The position numbers and the translations under genes were made by a program. This document shows positions 22,800 to 33,716 of a stretch of 64,000 nt of DNA, piece by piece. Below the pieces are notes generated by a model. That model saw only the letters and a list, made by a program, of their open reading frames with translations. It ran no database searches and was not told where the DNA came from. Position 1 is the first letter of the stretch, and the number at the start of each line of letters is the position of its first letter. Source of the DNA: Sequoia sempervirens (lineage: Eukaryota > Streptophyta > Pinopsida > Cupressales > Cupressaceae); contig VDFB02373365.1 in NCBI GenBank assembly GCA_007258455.2, forward strand, positions 222,555,353 to 222,619,352. The letters are read 5' to 3'.

Positions 22800-23905
22800 T
22801 GGAGTGTTGTTAAGATGTAGTGAACAAAATTAGGTCAGTAGATTGTTAGAAGAATTCCATGATGGCTCATTAGGTGGTAATTTTTCTATGAGGATCACTG
22901 CTACTAAAATAATGAGGGCTGGATATTATTGGTTGATCCTATTTAATTATGCTCATAGATGGGTGAAGAATTGTAGGAAGTGTGCTTTCTTTTCTGGAAA
23001 GAAAAGGTTAGTTTCCCTTCTTCTTCATCCCATTCAGGTGGACCAACCACTTACACAGTGGGGGTTGGATTTTATTGGAAAGACAAATCCACCATCTAGC
23101 ATTGGTAATAAATGGATTTTAGCAGCCACACACTACTTCACCAGGTGGACAAAGGTAATTTCATTAAAGAATGCTATTGAGACTTCAATTTTGGAATTCC
23201 TTGAGGGAATTGTGACTAGGTTTGGACCCCTTCCACCATCATCTCTAATAATGCCAAATATTTTGTTGGTATCCAAATCAGTGATTAGGTAGTTTGGCAT
23301 GGTATATATTTAAAAATATCAAATTATTACACTCAAGGTAATGGCATGGCTGAGTCTTAAAAAAAACACCTCATCAGGATAATTAAAAGGACTATTGAGG
23401 ATAATCAAAGGTTTTGGCATGGAAAACTAAAGGTATCCCCTTGGAATGACAAGATCACTCCCAAGAAATATATTGGAGATTACCCTTTCATGCTGGTTTA
23501 TGGAAGGCAAGCAAGGCTACTATTATCACTAGGGTTTCCTTCTCTTGAGTTAGCACATTCATTGGAATTTACAGAAAATGATGTCATGATAGTGAGGTTA
23601 GCAGAGGCAATGAATTTAGAAGAGACTAGGAACAAGGCTATGTAGGTCCTTCAAACTCACCAAGCACAAGTCAAGAGAGATTTTGACAAGGAATTTATCC
23701 ATAGAATGTTCCAGGAGGGAGATTTGGTGCTAAAGTGGGATGTAGACAAATCCAAAGTTGGAAGACATACCAAATTTTATGCCATTTGGAGAGGTCCATA
23801 TGTCATCACCAGTTGTAAGGAGGCCAATATATTTCATCTCTCCAAGCTGGATGGTGAGGCTCTCCCAATTCCAATTAATCAAATTCATTTCAAACCTTAT
23901 TTCTA
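22800..23905 (+). pseudogene. Integrase, Gypsy copy 1 (dead)
   Basis: The N-terminal zinc-binding part reads LLEEFHDGSLGGNF...WVKNCRKCAFF; the second His of HHCC is Asn here but His in copy 2. The core shows QWGLDFIG (first catalytic Asp), THYFTRWTKVI, then a break, GNGMAES, IRIIKRTIEDNQRFWHGKL, PFMLVYGRQARL. The C-terminal part reads FQEGDLVLKWDVDKSKVGRHTKF.AIWRGPYVI..CKEANIFHLSKLDGE..PIPINQIHFKPYF and stops, 260 bp before the 3' LTR. The central SDNG/Glu region is scrambled. Integrase inserts the cDNA in live relatives. Confidence 0.8.
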
Positions 23906-25490
23906 GAGGACTTTGAAATTTCATGTACATATTATCTTAGTTGTTTCTTTTCCAAGAAGTTTTGCTACACACTCTACATTCTCCTTAAGGGAATGCATGA
24001 TCTAGGTGTTTTATTTTCCTCCAAGTGCAAGCCTGCACATGTTGTTTTGTCATGTTTCTTTTTTGAGGCAAGCCAATTGTTACAAGTTCCCCTTATGGCT
24101 CTATTCCCAATGGACTAATAAGGTCCCTAGATTCCTTGATTTGCAAGCAATCATCCCATAGAAATCACCAAAATGTTGTCACTTTTTGTCTCCCATTTCA
24201 TTTCCCATCAATTATAGCCAATCTAAGAAATTTTAATGGGTTTATCATGCTCAAGTATCCATTTGGTAGTTGTTTTATCCCTTTTCCAAGCTTCAGGCAA
24301 ATAACCATTTTAAAGATATCAAAAAAATGCCTAATTCCTCCTCTTTCTTCTTTTGGTCCTATTGGAACTTTGGGTCCCGAAAGGACAATTGGACCAAGTC
24401 CAAATGTCCATTTTCTTTTTCGATCCCCACTTCTTTGGTCTCATCATAACTTTAAGTCCTGAAAGTTCATGTCGCTTGGTCCTATCAAAAAATTGAGTCT
24501 TGAAAGGACATTTGGATCAAGTCCAAATGTCTGTTTCATTCTTGATCCCTACTTCTTCTTTGATCCCCTTGAAAATTTAAGTCCTAAAAGTTCTTGTTGC
24601 CCCAAGTTCTTGTCACCAAGTTCCTGTCAAAACTTCATGTCCCGAAAGGACATTTGGACCAAGTCCAAAAGTTCATTTTGTTCCCGATCCCAACTTTTTT
24701 GGTCTCATCGAAACTTTAAGTCCCCAAATTCCTATCACCAAGTTCCTACTTCCTTGGTCTTGTCAGAACTTCAGGTATCATTAGGAAATTTGGAACAAGT
24801 CAAAATGGCTATTTTCGTTCTCGATCCTCGCTTCTTCTTTGGTCCCATCCAAACTTTAAGTATTGAATGTTCTTGTCGCCAAGTTCCTTTCACTTTGAGT
24901 TCCTATCACCTTGGTCTCGTCAAAGTTTTGGGTCCCAAAAGTGTTGGAAACTTGCAACCATTAAAGACAATTTCCTCATAACCCAAAAGAGAAATCTATG
25001 CAACTAAGTATTCAAAATCCACATGCAAGAGAATAGACAACATACCCATGAAAATATGACACAAGATATACCTTGGGAAAACCCTCAAGTGGGAAAAAAC
25101 CTAGTCTCCAAAAGCATCCATCTCTCATGTATTATTCAACAATAAAGATTATGATACATCTTCAGAGTCTCCATGAACACCATTGAAGCAACAAGCCCTC
25201 TCCAAGCAATCCATGTGAATAGGCATGCAACCACACATCCCATGCCATGCTTCACACCCTCACAAATGCTAAACAGAGCTAACCTACCAATTTACCCACT
25301 TAAACAACTACCTTTGTGGTTGATTTTATAGAAGCAAGCTCCCACAAAACCACCAAATGGTATTACACAAAACCATATGACTAAAACCATGAGATTACAA
25401 AATCATGTCCCCATATTTAATATTGGGTACTTTATTTATTTATTTTCCCCAATATTAAATAATTACATTTTAGCAACTTAACTTATGTCC

Positions 25491-26684
25491 TTGGAGGTGG
25501 CTATTCCTTCTAAGGGGGACAAAGACAAAAATTATCTGTATGGGGAAGCTCCTCTCCTCCCCCTGCGTCTAGACTTGTGCAGGATCTTGAGGAGGGAAGT
25601 CAGAAGAGAAGGGTTTTGATTCTTGGTCAACATCTGGAGAAAAATTCCCCTTTCTCTGTGGCTGGTGGCTTCCATGGTGAGGATGTTCTGAGCGCTCTCA
25701 TTGGGTTCCCTAAGCAGAAGGTTAGAGCTATGGGAGCTAAGAAAGTAGATGATGAGAGGATTCAGAAGAGGATGGTTGTTGCGGAGAAAATTTCCAATTC
25801 CATTCATAGGATGATGTCTCTTGTCACTGCTGGTAAAGGTAAGGATGCCTCTAAGGATAAGGTCCATGAGAGTTCTTTTGAAGAGGATGTTACTGTGGGA
25901 AATCGCATTGAAAAATTTGATAGGGAGGATCTTTCTGATGTGTTGGGTTTGGCCTGTGACAGTGCCAATGTGCTTTTTAAACTTTTTAAATGGTATTTTC
26001 ATGAGATTAATAGGACTAATGTTCATATTAGAAGCATTGCTTGCAAGGTTGAGGACCCTACGATCCAAAGCCAAATTGATAATTTAATGGCTAGTCTCAA
26101 TACTGTTGCTAATACTGTGGTAGAGGAAATCATCAATCTAAAACAGAGTATGGAGGCAAGAATGTTCTCCCTTGAGGAGAAAATTGACAAAATTTGGAAT
26201 GTGGTTATGAAGAGTGGAGAAGCTCCTAAAGTCTTGACTAGGTCAGACTCTACGAAGGCTTTCTCCCCTAATAAGAGGAAGGAATTTTTTTCTGTTGATG
26301 TTATGGCTACTGAGGGTAAGCTGACTGGAGAGGATTATGTTGCTACTAAGGGTGCTGCTAAAGGTTTTGTTTTGAGTTGTGAGGTAAAAAATGGTGGGCC
26401 TGGGGTTAGGACTAGAAATAGACTGAAAAATCAGGTTGGGGCCTTGCATATGGAGGTTTCTGATACTGGGGTTAAGGGACAGAAGCTTGCTGCTAGTGAG
26501 ATGGAAGCTGTTGAAATTTTGAACAATATGTAGTGGTGTGTGCCATTTTTTGGCTGCTTTTTGGTTGGTGGTTTGTTTGCAATGGGCTGATGGTTGTTTT
26601 TTGATGTTTCCTTTTTGCTTCAGTTGTTCCTTTTTGTAAAGGGTCATGGGCCCCTTCAAAACCCATTTTTTTACCTCTAATCAA
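25491..26684 (+). mobile_element. LINE-like retroposon inserted in the solo LTR
   Basis: A perfect 16-bp duplication AACTTAACTTATGTCC flanks it (25475-25490 and 26685-26700). Such long target duplications are made by LINE-type target-primed integration, not by LTR or cut-and-paste elements. The insert carries one long open frame and a 150-bp 3' tail with TTTGTAAAGGGTCATGGGCC. There is no RT and no clear poly(A); the tail ends TAATCAA. It is the youngest layer of a three-level nest. Confidence 0.75.
25514..26536 (+). CDS. Unrecognised open frame carried by the retroposon (about 340 codons, no ATG at its 5' end)
   Basis: The frame is open from 25514 after a stop at 25511 to the TAG at 26534-26536. 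GTG at 25577 and ATG at 25730 are possible but not convincing starts, so it is probably cut at its 5' end. Codon use is unlike the surroundings, with a normal protein composition. It is hydrophilic with many Lys, Glu and Asp; a likely coiled coil spans the part containing QSQIDNLMASLNTVANTV and SMEARMFSLEEKIDKIW. A basic, Ser/Lys-rich tail follows. I recognise no enzyme motif. It could be a LINE ORF1-type RNA-binding protein (these often have a coiled coil), or a captured host gene. It is the best-preserved frame in the window, which fits its young insertion. Confidence 0.5.
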
Positions 26685-28026
26685 AACTTAACTTATGTCC
26701 CAATGTTACATGCAACATAGAGTGGACCCAAGAATAATTACATTAAATATATTATGCAAGGTGTACAACACACCTTTTCCTAACAAAAAGGACATTTGGA
26801 CGAAGTCCAAATGTTCATTTTTGTTCTTGATCTATGCTTCCTCTATCTTGTCGAGACTTCAAGTCCTAAAAGGACATTTGGACCAAAGTCCAAAAGTCTA
26901 TTTTTCACTCCTTTTTCCTATTCCCATCACCTTTAGTCCTTTCAAGGCTTTGGACCCCACACATACTTTTGGACAATCACAAAATATTTTCACGTTTCGA
27001 CCCAGAAACTTCCATTAATGTTGCAACAACTTCCCCAACTACCAAATCTAATTCTTGTAACTACAAGAATGGTTTAAATATATTTTCTACCAACTCTAGG
27101 TGGAAAAAGTGGCACCCATGCTTCATTTATGTTTTGTAGACTGCTTTTTTGTTAGAGGGTCATCCCTAGGTGTGATTTTATTATAGATTTTGTGGTAGTT
27201 TATGTACTTTATCCACAGATTCATCATTGTGGAAGCATGGCTATGATGTTAGGAGAATTTTGGAGGACTTTCAACTTACGATTTGAATGGACACATTTTT
27301 GCACCTGATTTGCACGGTTTTTGGCTAGGGTTTCTTACACGGTCACATGCCCTATCTCTCTACTACAACCTGCAAATGATATAAGGCACTTTTGCACTCA
27401 TTGTAATGGTTATTCCCTTGATTTTATCTATCAAACTTATGCAACCTTTGCATTCTACAACTATAAAACTAGCTTTCATTCCTCTGTGTTAACAAAATCA
27501 CCATTTTTACCTCTTCTCAAGGCTTATATCTTGTGTAACATTTGATATCTCTATTCATGCATGAACTTTCATTATTTTTACAAGTTGTATAATTGTGCTA
27601 ATTTGTTGTAAGTGTTAATTGTGGGTAATCTGCACTCCTTTTAGGATCTTTTAGACCTAGCCTTCACGTTCTCTTATAAATTTGGTGAAATAGAGAATTG
27701 TATGAGCTTCTTCAATGGTTTTGTCGATACTTTGTTCAATCAAAGGCAAGAAGAAACATATTCAATCTTAGTGCATCATCATATTTCTAATTTATTGCAT
27801 CCTCTTCTCCCTTTTCCTTCTATAGTTTGATAGATTAGGATTAGTGTAGAGTTATCCAGTGTTGGGTTGGACCAGTATTGTTGCACCTAGTTTTGATAGG
27901 AAGCCAACATTCTCTGGAGATCTGAACTCATCTACAAGGTCCCACACCTTGAGTTTAGTTCCATTGTGTCATTGGAATGCTGAACCCCATGTTCAATAGG
28001 GTGCAATTTCATGTGACAATTGGTAG

Positions 28027-28470
28027 GTTGTGTTTATCACGAGTTTAATGTGGGGCTAGGATTGTTATAGTTGTGTAATGAATATTTTGAACATTATGAT
28101 AAATCAATATGATGCATTGGGACAATTCAATTTATCTCAAGAAAATTTTCAATGAAATCAATATATAAAATTGATATATCATTGTAAGGGAATATTTTTT
28201 TAGTTTCTATTGAAAGCAATGATACTATAGTCTTAAGTATTATTGAAATGTTGTACTTTTATTTTTTCATGCAAGGAGAAAAAATAATCCATTTCTCCAA
28301 TGTTATTTTTTCTGTTTCTTTCAAAAATAGTTTATTTCTATCATTTTGATTGGTAAGATTTTTAAATTTTGATTAAAAAAATATAACCAATCAAATGACA
28401 TGTAACAAAAAATTAAACCCTTTCTAATTTTCATATGTATGCATATTGCACCCAAATTTCTTACAAAAAA
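28027..28470. other. Right flank of the Gypsy element (shared with copy 2 up to 28420)
   Basis: AT-rich, non-coding. It matches 63601-63994 and stops matching at 28421. Confidence 0.6.
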
Positions 28471-28612
28471 ATCATACTCAAAGCTTTGGAATAAGGTGTG
28501 GACATTCATCAAAGCATAAAGGATAGAGGAATTTCATTAGGTGTTGTAGTTGGCATTGACTTGCTAGACATGAAAAAAGAATGTGGAGGCATGCACAAGG
28601 CTCAAATGAGTA
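28471..28612 (+). pseudogene. Fragment of a pentatricopeptide repeat (PPR) protein gene
   Basis: In one frame the text reads KALE, a stop, then GVDIHQSIKDRGISLGVVVGIDLLDMKKECGGMHKAQ. This follows the PLS-type PPR pattern AL..G..IH..I...G...DVVVG.AL.DMYAKCG....A. The stop sits where Gln is usual (CAA to TAA), and MYAKCG has become MKKECG. Only about one and a half repeats remain, with no neighbouring PPR text. PPR proteins bind organelle RNA. This is a small pseudogene relic, probably a retrocopy or transduced piece. Confidence 0.6.
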
Positions 28613-28769
28613 TCAAACAATTGTACATAAACACATTTTTGGACCTACCTTTCATAATTATTATTAGAAACTACATTTTCTTCAAGCTCTATCATTGTAT
28701 TGATAGGTATAAACTATACCGAGGAGTAACATTGTGTTTAATTTTTTTTATGTTGTTTAGCTCTCAATA

Positions 28770-29060
28770 TGTACACCAATAGTATACATATCATTATTAC
28801 TTACCTTGAACAACATGAAGGTTGTAATAAGAGGTGAAACTCTTTCGTACTCACATTGTCAATAATTCATTTTTTCAATATTTTTAGTTAAATAGTTTGC
28901 ATGTTGACTTTGTAAAAGATAAATATTTAGCTCATAGAAAAATTCAAACCTATAATTGGTTTTTCAATACAACAACTAGTTAGGGTATTATCATTACAAT
29001 AGTATTTTCCAAAGGTAGGTACTAATAAAAATAATCATTAGTAAACTTTGGTGTGCTATT
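28770..29060 (+). repeat. Diverged relative of 12577-12900
   Basis: Shared words in the same order include GAACAAC, AATAAGAGG, AAAACTCT, TTTGTAAAAGATAAAT, and CATTACAATAGTATTTTC. Identity is well below that between duplication copies 1 and 2, so this pair predates the segmental duplication. It now flanks the Gypsy element on its other side. Confidence 0.6.
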
Positions 29061-29495
29061 TATTTGTAAAGATTTTTTTATGTGGTTTCTAGTGAGAGAA
29101 GGTGAACTTGTTCTAGGTTCATGTTGATAGTGGACTAGAAAATAACTAGAGTTAGTTGCAGTGAGCTATGACAAGTGCATAATATCATGCACTATAGTAA
29201 ATATAGGTTGCTCACCACATTTTAACATGTACTTACATCCAATTTCAAACACAACCATCATAAAACATCATCATTATCTTCATCATATGAGACAATCCAT
29301 GAATCATTCCAAGAATCAAATATCATAATTGAATGTATGTACATCATCTCAAAAATATAAAATGACACATGGCTTCATCAAAGTCTATAATATGCTATGA
29401 ATCTAGTCATACATGATTGTTGATATCCTCCTCTCCAATCTATGGCCTAACTAATGGTCTTGGTGATGTTGGTGGTTGTAGTTTCTTGTTAACCA
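29061..29495. other. Non-coding, nothing recognised
   Basis: AT-rich text without open frames, repeats or LTR ends. Confidence 0.4.
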
Positions 29496-31362
29496 TGTTG
29501 GGTCCCAAAACCATGCTCCAAAATCCTAGAACTCAACTATTTGGGTAGGGGTTTCTCCAAGATAGAAAAATTAGGGTTCATCCATATATTATGGAGGGTT
29601 AAAGGACAATTGGTGAGAGTGGGTAATCTCCCATTTTCTTTGGGTTCATCTTAAACTTAGGAGGGTGTGTGTAGAGGTATTCCTTAGTAGAAATTCAAAT
29701 AAAATAGAATGAATAACTAATGAACTTCACATCAACTATACCAAAATATGATGTTACCCTTAATAATTGTCATTAGACTAAGCTCAACTAGTTATAGTAA
29801 AGCCTCTTTATAAAACTAATGAATACCTTGCACATGTATTTGTAGATAAAATTATATAAAAATCCCTTGAAATAATTTCAATTATGTTACCATAGGCATC
29901 ATTTGATCATAAATACAGTAAACATGACTTATTCAATGGTTTAAAAATTAGGTTTTACTCAAGGGTTTCCCTAGTTTATGATATTTAATCATGGACACCA
30001 TATATGGATCCTAAAATTACTTCTTGTACTAACTAGTGATTGATTTGTATGATTTTAGTGTGAGTGGAGGATCAAATCCTTCATGTCCAATGCCTTATTA
30101 GGTTGTAGAGTAGCATTCAACCATCACAAGAAAAACACAACAATTAACAATAAAGATATAATGTATACAAATAAAATCTACTTAGTTATCCTTCTCTCAA
30201 ATCATTGGTATCCATTTATAATAGTAAAAATACTTTCATATCTAATATAATGCAATAAATTAGAGTGTTGCAACACTCTTCAAATACTTGATATAATCAC
30301 ACTAACAACTATGTTGAGAGAAAATTTACAAAGAATAGGGCCTCTCACACCTCTATGCCTTGAAACTCTCTAAAATACCAACAAATATCCAAGGAGACAT
30401 GCAATTACATACATGTGCTATATGTGCAATAAAATCTATCTATTTGTAACTTAGAGAGAAACTCTAATGGTGGATGTAATTTCAAAATTTGAAACCATAG
30501 ATATTATTGCATTACATATTAGCTTGAAAAATTCAAATACCAACCCCCAAATGAAGGGAAAAATATAACAAACAATTCCATTGATAGCATAAAAAACATG
30601 ATCCAACCAGCTATAAGAGAAGACCATCATGACTAGTACGTAGTAAGGGATGACTATTTAAGAGAAAGAAAATATCCTAAAAATTGTGGCACAAATTACA
30701 CTCAGGAACAATCTTGAAGGTCCATTGGTACCACAAGAATGACTTATAAATGCAATCCCTTGATGCATAATATCTCTAGTGTAGAAAATCAATGGTAAGG
30801 GTGACAAGATTTGAGAGATGGAGATGAAATAATGGATACCATTAAATGCAATTAGCACTCCAATTATCTCACTAAACACACTAATGCAATTTACAATTCT
30901 ATTGCCAACACAAATCATTCATGTCCATGTCAAATCCATCCTTAGCTCAAACAAATACTATTGTAAATTCAATATAATGGTAGTTGGAGTAGTTTAAATG
31001 TTCATTAATGGAATTCCATGAGTAATTACAAGAAAATACCTCTAAAGTGAAGTCAAAATGAATTGCAATAATGTAGTGAAGTCTTACAAAGTGAAGGTGT
31101 TGTAGGATAGTAAAATCTTATAGAAGAGAAAATACTAGAAATGAAAAAAAGTAATAGCTAGACAAGATTTAAAAGATCCTAGCAACATTAGCACATAAAC
31201 ATACACACAAAGGGAAATGGAGAACAACATATTAGGAAAAATAAATCATGGAAACCCATAGGAAATATCTCAAATTAATATATGCAATGGGAAAAATGAA
31301 ATCTAAGTGCATTGAGGTAAGGGGACTCATGCAAAAAAGGGAAAAGTGGGGTTGAGTTCCAA
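29496..31362 (-). mobile_element. Diverged LTR related to 38360-40041
   Basis: It starts TGTTGGGTCCCAAAAC and ends near GTTGAGTTCCAAAA. The order of matches to the LTR at 38360-40041 is preserved: CCTAGAAC, TATTATGGAGGGTTAAAGG, GTGAGAGTGGGT, GGAGGGTGT near the left, and GCAAAAAAGGG then TTGAGTTCC at the right. It is much more diverged than the other two copies. Orientation is taken from those. No target duplication is seen. Confidence 0.4.
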
Positions 31363-33149
31363 AAGATTGATTGTGATATACCTAAGTCCCCTAAGAAAAC
31401 ACTCAAGTAATCTAAAACTGAGGGCTCCCTTTACTCTCCCAACACAAAAAACATATAGTTATATTTAATATTATGTCTCTTGTATCCCATGTTGTGCATC
31501 TCTCAAATCCCTCATCACATTTGCTAATACTTAGGACATGCTTTGTGAACATAAAAACCTCTAGCTTGGTTTCTCACCCACAACCACTAATTTTTTTCTT
31601 GTGCAACATCTAATAGAGCCTATAACCTATCTCCATCTTCCCTAAGTCTATCTATCCCCTATATTATTTGCATTACCACCTCATGTTCTACCTAAGTGAC
31701 ATCCAATATGGCTTGAAGACTATGACACTCTATCTTTAGAGGATCCCTCTACTGTACTACACCTACAAAATATTTTCATACATTCTTTCTATGGTATCCC
31801 CTTCCTATGGTGACCTTGGTAGCCTATCCTTTGATACCTCTACCTAATTAAGCACATCCTATAGAGGGATATATTTTTCATCCCCTCTATCATCTCCTCC
31901 TCTATCTCCCTTTGCTAGTGTTGCTACCATTTTCATTACCAAATTTCCAATGCACTCTCCCACCTCCTTGCTACTATTGATGCCATTGGTATCTTAATAC
32001 TAACTAAATAGTGGCCCCCAAAGCCTCAAATATTGGCTTATACAATATTTTCAACTACTTGGGCCTAATGCCTACCAACCAAGCCTCATATCTAACCACT
32101 ATCCTAGAATCTACAACATCTCCCTGCTCATCTCACTATATTGGTGATAGCATAACTGACTTGCAAGTTGTGTTCTACTTATCCACCCATGGCCCCTAGT
32201 GTATAATATCTCTCACCATCAATACCTAGACATGTGGTGGGGTAGGGATACCCTACTATAGCCTAAATTACTTCATTACCCTATTAGTCCTATATTACTT
32301 AATGATATATAGTCACATCACCTGATGATATAACATAATGTTTACATGAAAATCAAATAAAATTTATCTTATATCCCTAATCATTCATGGCCCTATATAA
32401 CCTTCATGTGATATCTGCTACCAAAAGCTCAAAATGACCTAGTTGTAATAACCAATCTCTCCTAAATTTCTTTGTTGACCACTCTTCACAATCCTCTACC
32501 CATACATTGTTGGCTGTTTTGGTAATTTCTCCGCTTGCAACCCGTCAAGATAGTTGATTGCAATGTACTCCTATGACCATTTCTATAATAATGTTGAAGC
32601 CCAATACTTTGACCATCATAATACACTACTAAGTTTAGATACATGTAAAGTGTGCTAACATGGATAGATCCCATGCAAATAATGTCCCTATCTCCACCAT
32701 GTCTGCCACCATATCCATGAACTTCACTATTAGAACCTATGGGCCTTGTTAGGTAGCAACATTCCTTTGACAGCTTCTATTAATACAAAGGGTACTCAAT
32801 ATACCTGATCCACACATGCATCAATGTCTAAGGCCATCCATGAATGAGAAAATTCCCCATCCCTAATAGCCATCCTAAAGATCCTTGCATATCCATCACC
32901 TGCTAGTAAACCTAATCCCCTTGAATTAGGATATGTAGAATCTTCCATGTATCCTCTAAAATCACCATCATATCCCCTATAAGGAGCTAAAAAATCACTA
33001 TCTTTGAATACCATTACTCAACTAACACTATCACCAACACCTTTTCTACCCTGATCTCTGACATATATGCTAGGTAGCTCAACTTCACTACTTCTATCAA
33101 ACCCTAGTCATCCTCCTCAAAGCTTTACATTAACCCTAACACTATATAT
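31363..33149 (-). other. Degraded sequence, possibly interior of the 29496 LTR element
   Basis: The minus strand has several short open stretches, such as 72 codons at 33014-32796 with MEDSTYPNSRGLGLLAGDG, and charged text at 31900-31500, but no domain that I recognise. It could be gag-like interior sequence of the preceding LTR or a different decayed element. Confidence 0.3.
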
Positions 33150-33480
33150 CACCTCTCTTCTATGGAAAGAAGGTGATTGAGAAACTTACTGTGTTCAAGG
33201 TCTATTTTTGAGGTATGCATCCAACCACACAATTCTCAAGGATGGGGAGAAGTTCATTAACAATGAAGTCATATATACATAATTTTTTTAAATGCTCATA
33301 GAATGTTTGTAAAATGGCATCATGGTTGGTATGGATGAAGCCATCATTAGATTTAATGGTAGAGATATAATGTTTGTGCTACAAATATTGAAAGATTTTT
33401 TTTTCCACATTCCCCCTCTTTGATCCATTGGAGTTGAGCATGCACTTGGGCACATTTTCCTTTGTAAGCAACCAATTTTA
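33150..33480 (-). pseudogene. LINE ORF2, region between endonuclease and RT (dead)
   Basis: The minus-strand text LLKLVAYKGKCAQVHAQLQWIKEGE, followed by text resembling KNLSIF, matches the L1 block in which QL.W...G..N..FF joins endonuclease to RT. Frames are interrupted by stops. It continues the same LINE as 33717-34759, on the same strand and in the right order, across the inserted SINE. RT motifs proper are not visible, so the LINE is cut at about 33150. Confidence 0.5.
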
Positions 33481-33496
33481 GTAGAGCTTTCTAGGT

Positions 33497-33700
33497 TTTT
33501 TTTTCTTTTTTCTTTTTAGACTGTAGGAATCAGGTAGCATGACCCCTATAAACTATATTGCACTTGGTAAAATTTTTAACATGACGGGCGGTGCTGGTGC
33601 AACATGCCCTTCGATACCACGGGGGTGGGGGAGACTAGACCTTGTGACCAACCTCCTCCAACAGGAAATATTTAGCCAACTGAGCTAGGGCCCTCGCCCC
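33497..33700 (-). mobile_element. tRNA-derived SINE inserted in the LINE
   Basis: On the minus strand it starts GGGGCGAGGGCCCTAGCTCA; the part CTAGCTCAGTTGGCTAA is a textbook tRNA A box. A degenerate B box (GGTCTAGTCTCCC) follows about 40 bases later. It ends in an A-rich tail, seen on the plus strand as T-runs at 33497-33518. The flanks GTAGAGCTTTCTAGGT (33481-33496) and GTAGAGAATTCTAGGT (33701-33716) are a 16-bp target duplication with two mismatches. Length is about 204 bp. Its GC content is far above its surroundings. Confidence 0.8.
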
Positions 33701-33716
33701 GTAGAGAATTCTAGGT

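Larger units (their letters stand above)
24942..26785. mobile_element. Solo LTR nested in the Gypsy 3' LTR, itself interrupted
   Basis: The ends TGTTGGAAA and TTTTCCTAACA are inverted, and AAAAG is duplicated at 24937-24941 and 26786-26790. Copy 2 has the empty site near 62395. Removing the retroposon inside (25491-26684 and one 16-bp duplication) leaves 634 bp, a plausible solo LTR. Internal text such as CCTTGGGAAAACCCTC and AACCTAGTCTCC resembles that of Ty1/Copia-type LTRs in other plants, but that assignment is from memory. Confidence 0.8.
13145..28021 (+). mobile_element. Decayed Ty3/Gypsy LTR retrotransposon, copy 1
   Basis: The element is bounded by LTRs beginning TGTTGTCAC and ending GTGACAA plus two bases, and by a perfect 5-bp target duplication GGTAG (13140-13144 and 28022-28026). 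Order inside is gag, protease, an RNase H domain, reverse transcriptase, a second RNase H, integrase. RT before INT marks it as Ty3/Gypsy. All frames contain stops or frameshifts. The two LTRs differ from each other far more than either differs from its counterpart in copy 2, so the insertion is much older than the segmental duplication. Two later insertions sit inside (17172-19735 and 24942-26785). Confidence 0.9.
24174..28021 (+). mobile_element. 3' LTR of Gypsy copy 1, interrupted
   Basis: It starts TGTTGTCACTTTTTGTC and ends GTGACAATT, followed by the GGTAG target duplication. Without the nested insertion it is about 2.0 kb, close to the 2083-bp 5' LTR. The palindrome array starts at 24380 and continues after the insertion at 26791. 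The sequence just upstream (AAATCACCAAAA) is a weak polypurine tract. Confidence 0.85.
11590..28420 (+). repeat. Segmental duplication, copy 1
   Basis: This block matches 51551-63994 in the same orientation. Offset is 40039 at position 12031 and at the Gypsy 5' LTR start, and 35574 at the right edge. The 4465-bp change is accounted for by two insertions present only here (2569 and 1849 bp with their target duplications) plus a 36-bp deletion in copy 2, leaving about 11 bp for small indels. In a 160-bp flank sample from about 12121 I count three differences, about 2 percent. The right edge falls at AAACCC (28420), after which the copies differ. Confidence 0.85.

Noticed and set aside
25532..26659. 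Minus-strand frames of 180 and 138 codons opposite the retroposon frame
   Set aside because: They mirror the plus-strand frame, whose composition is protein-like; the minus text is not.
28498..28782. A 94-codon open frame as a complete gene
   Set aside because: Only the first third matches PPR; the rest is AT-rich text, and the start codon is GTG within a broken PPR unit.
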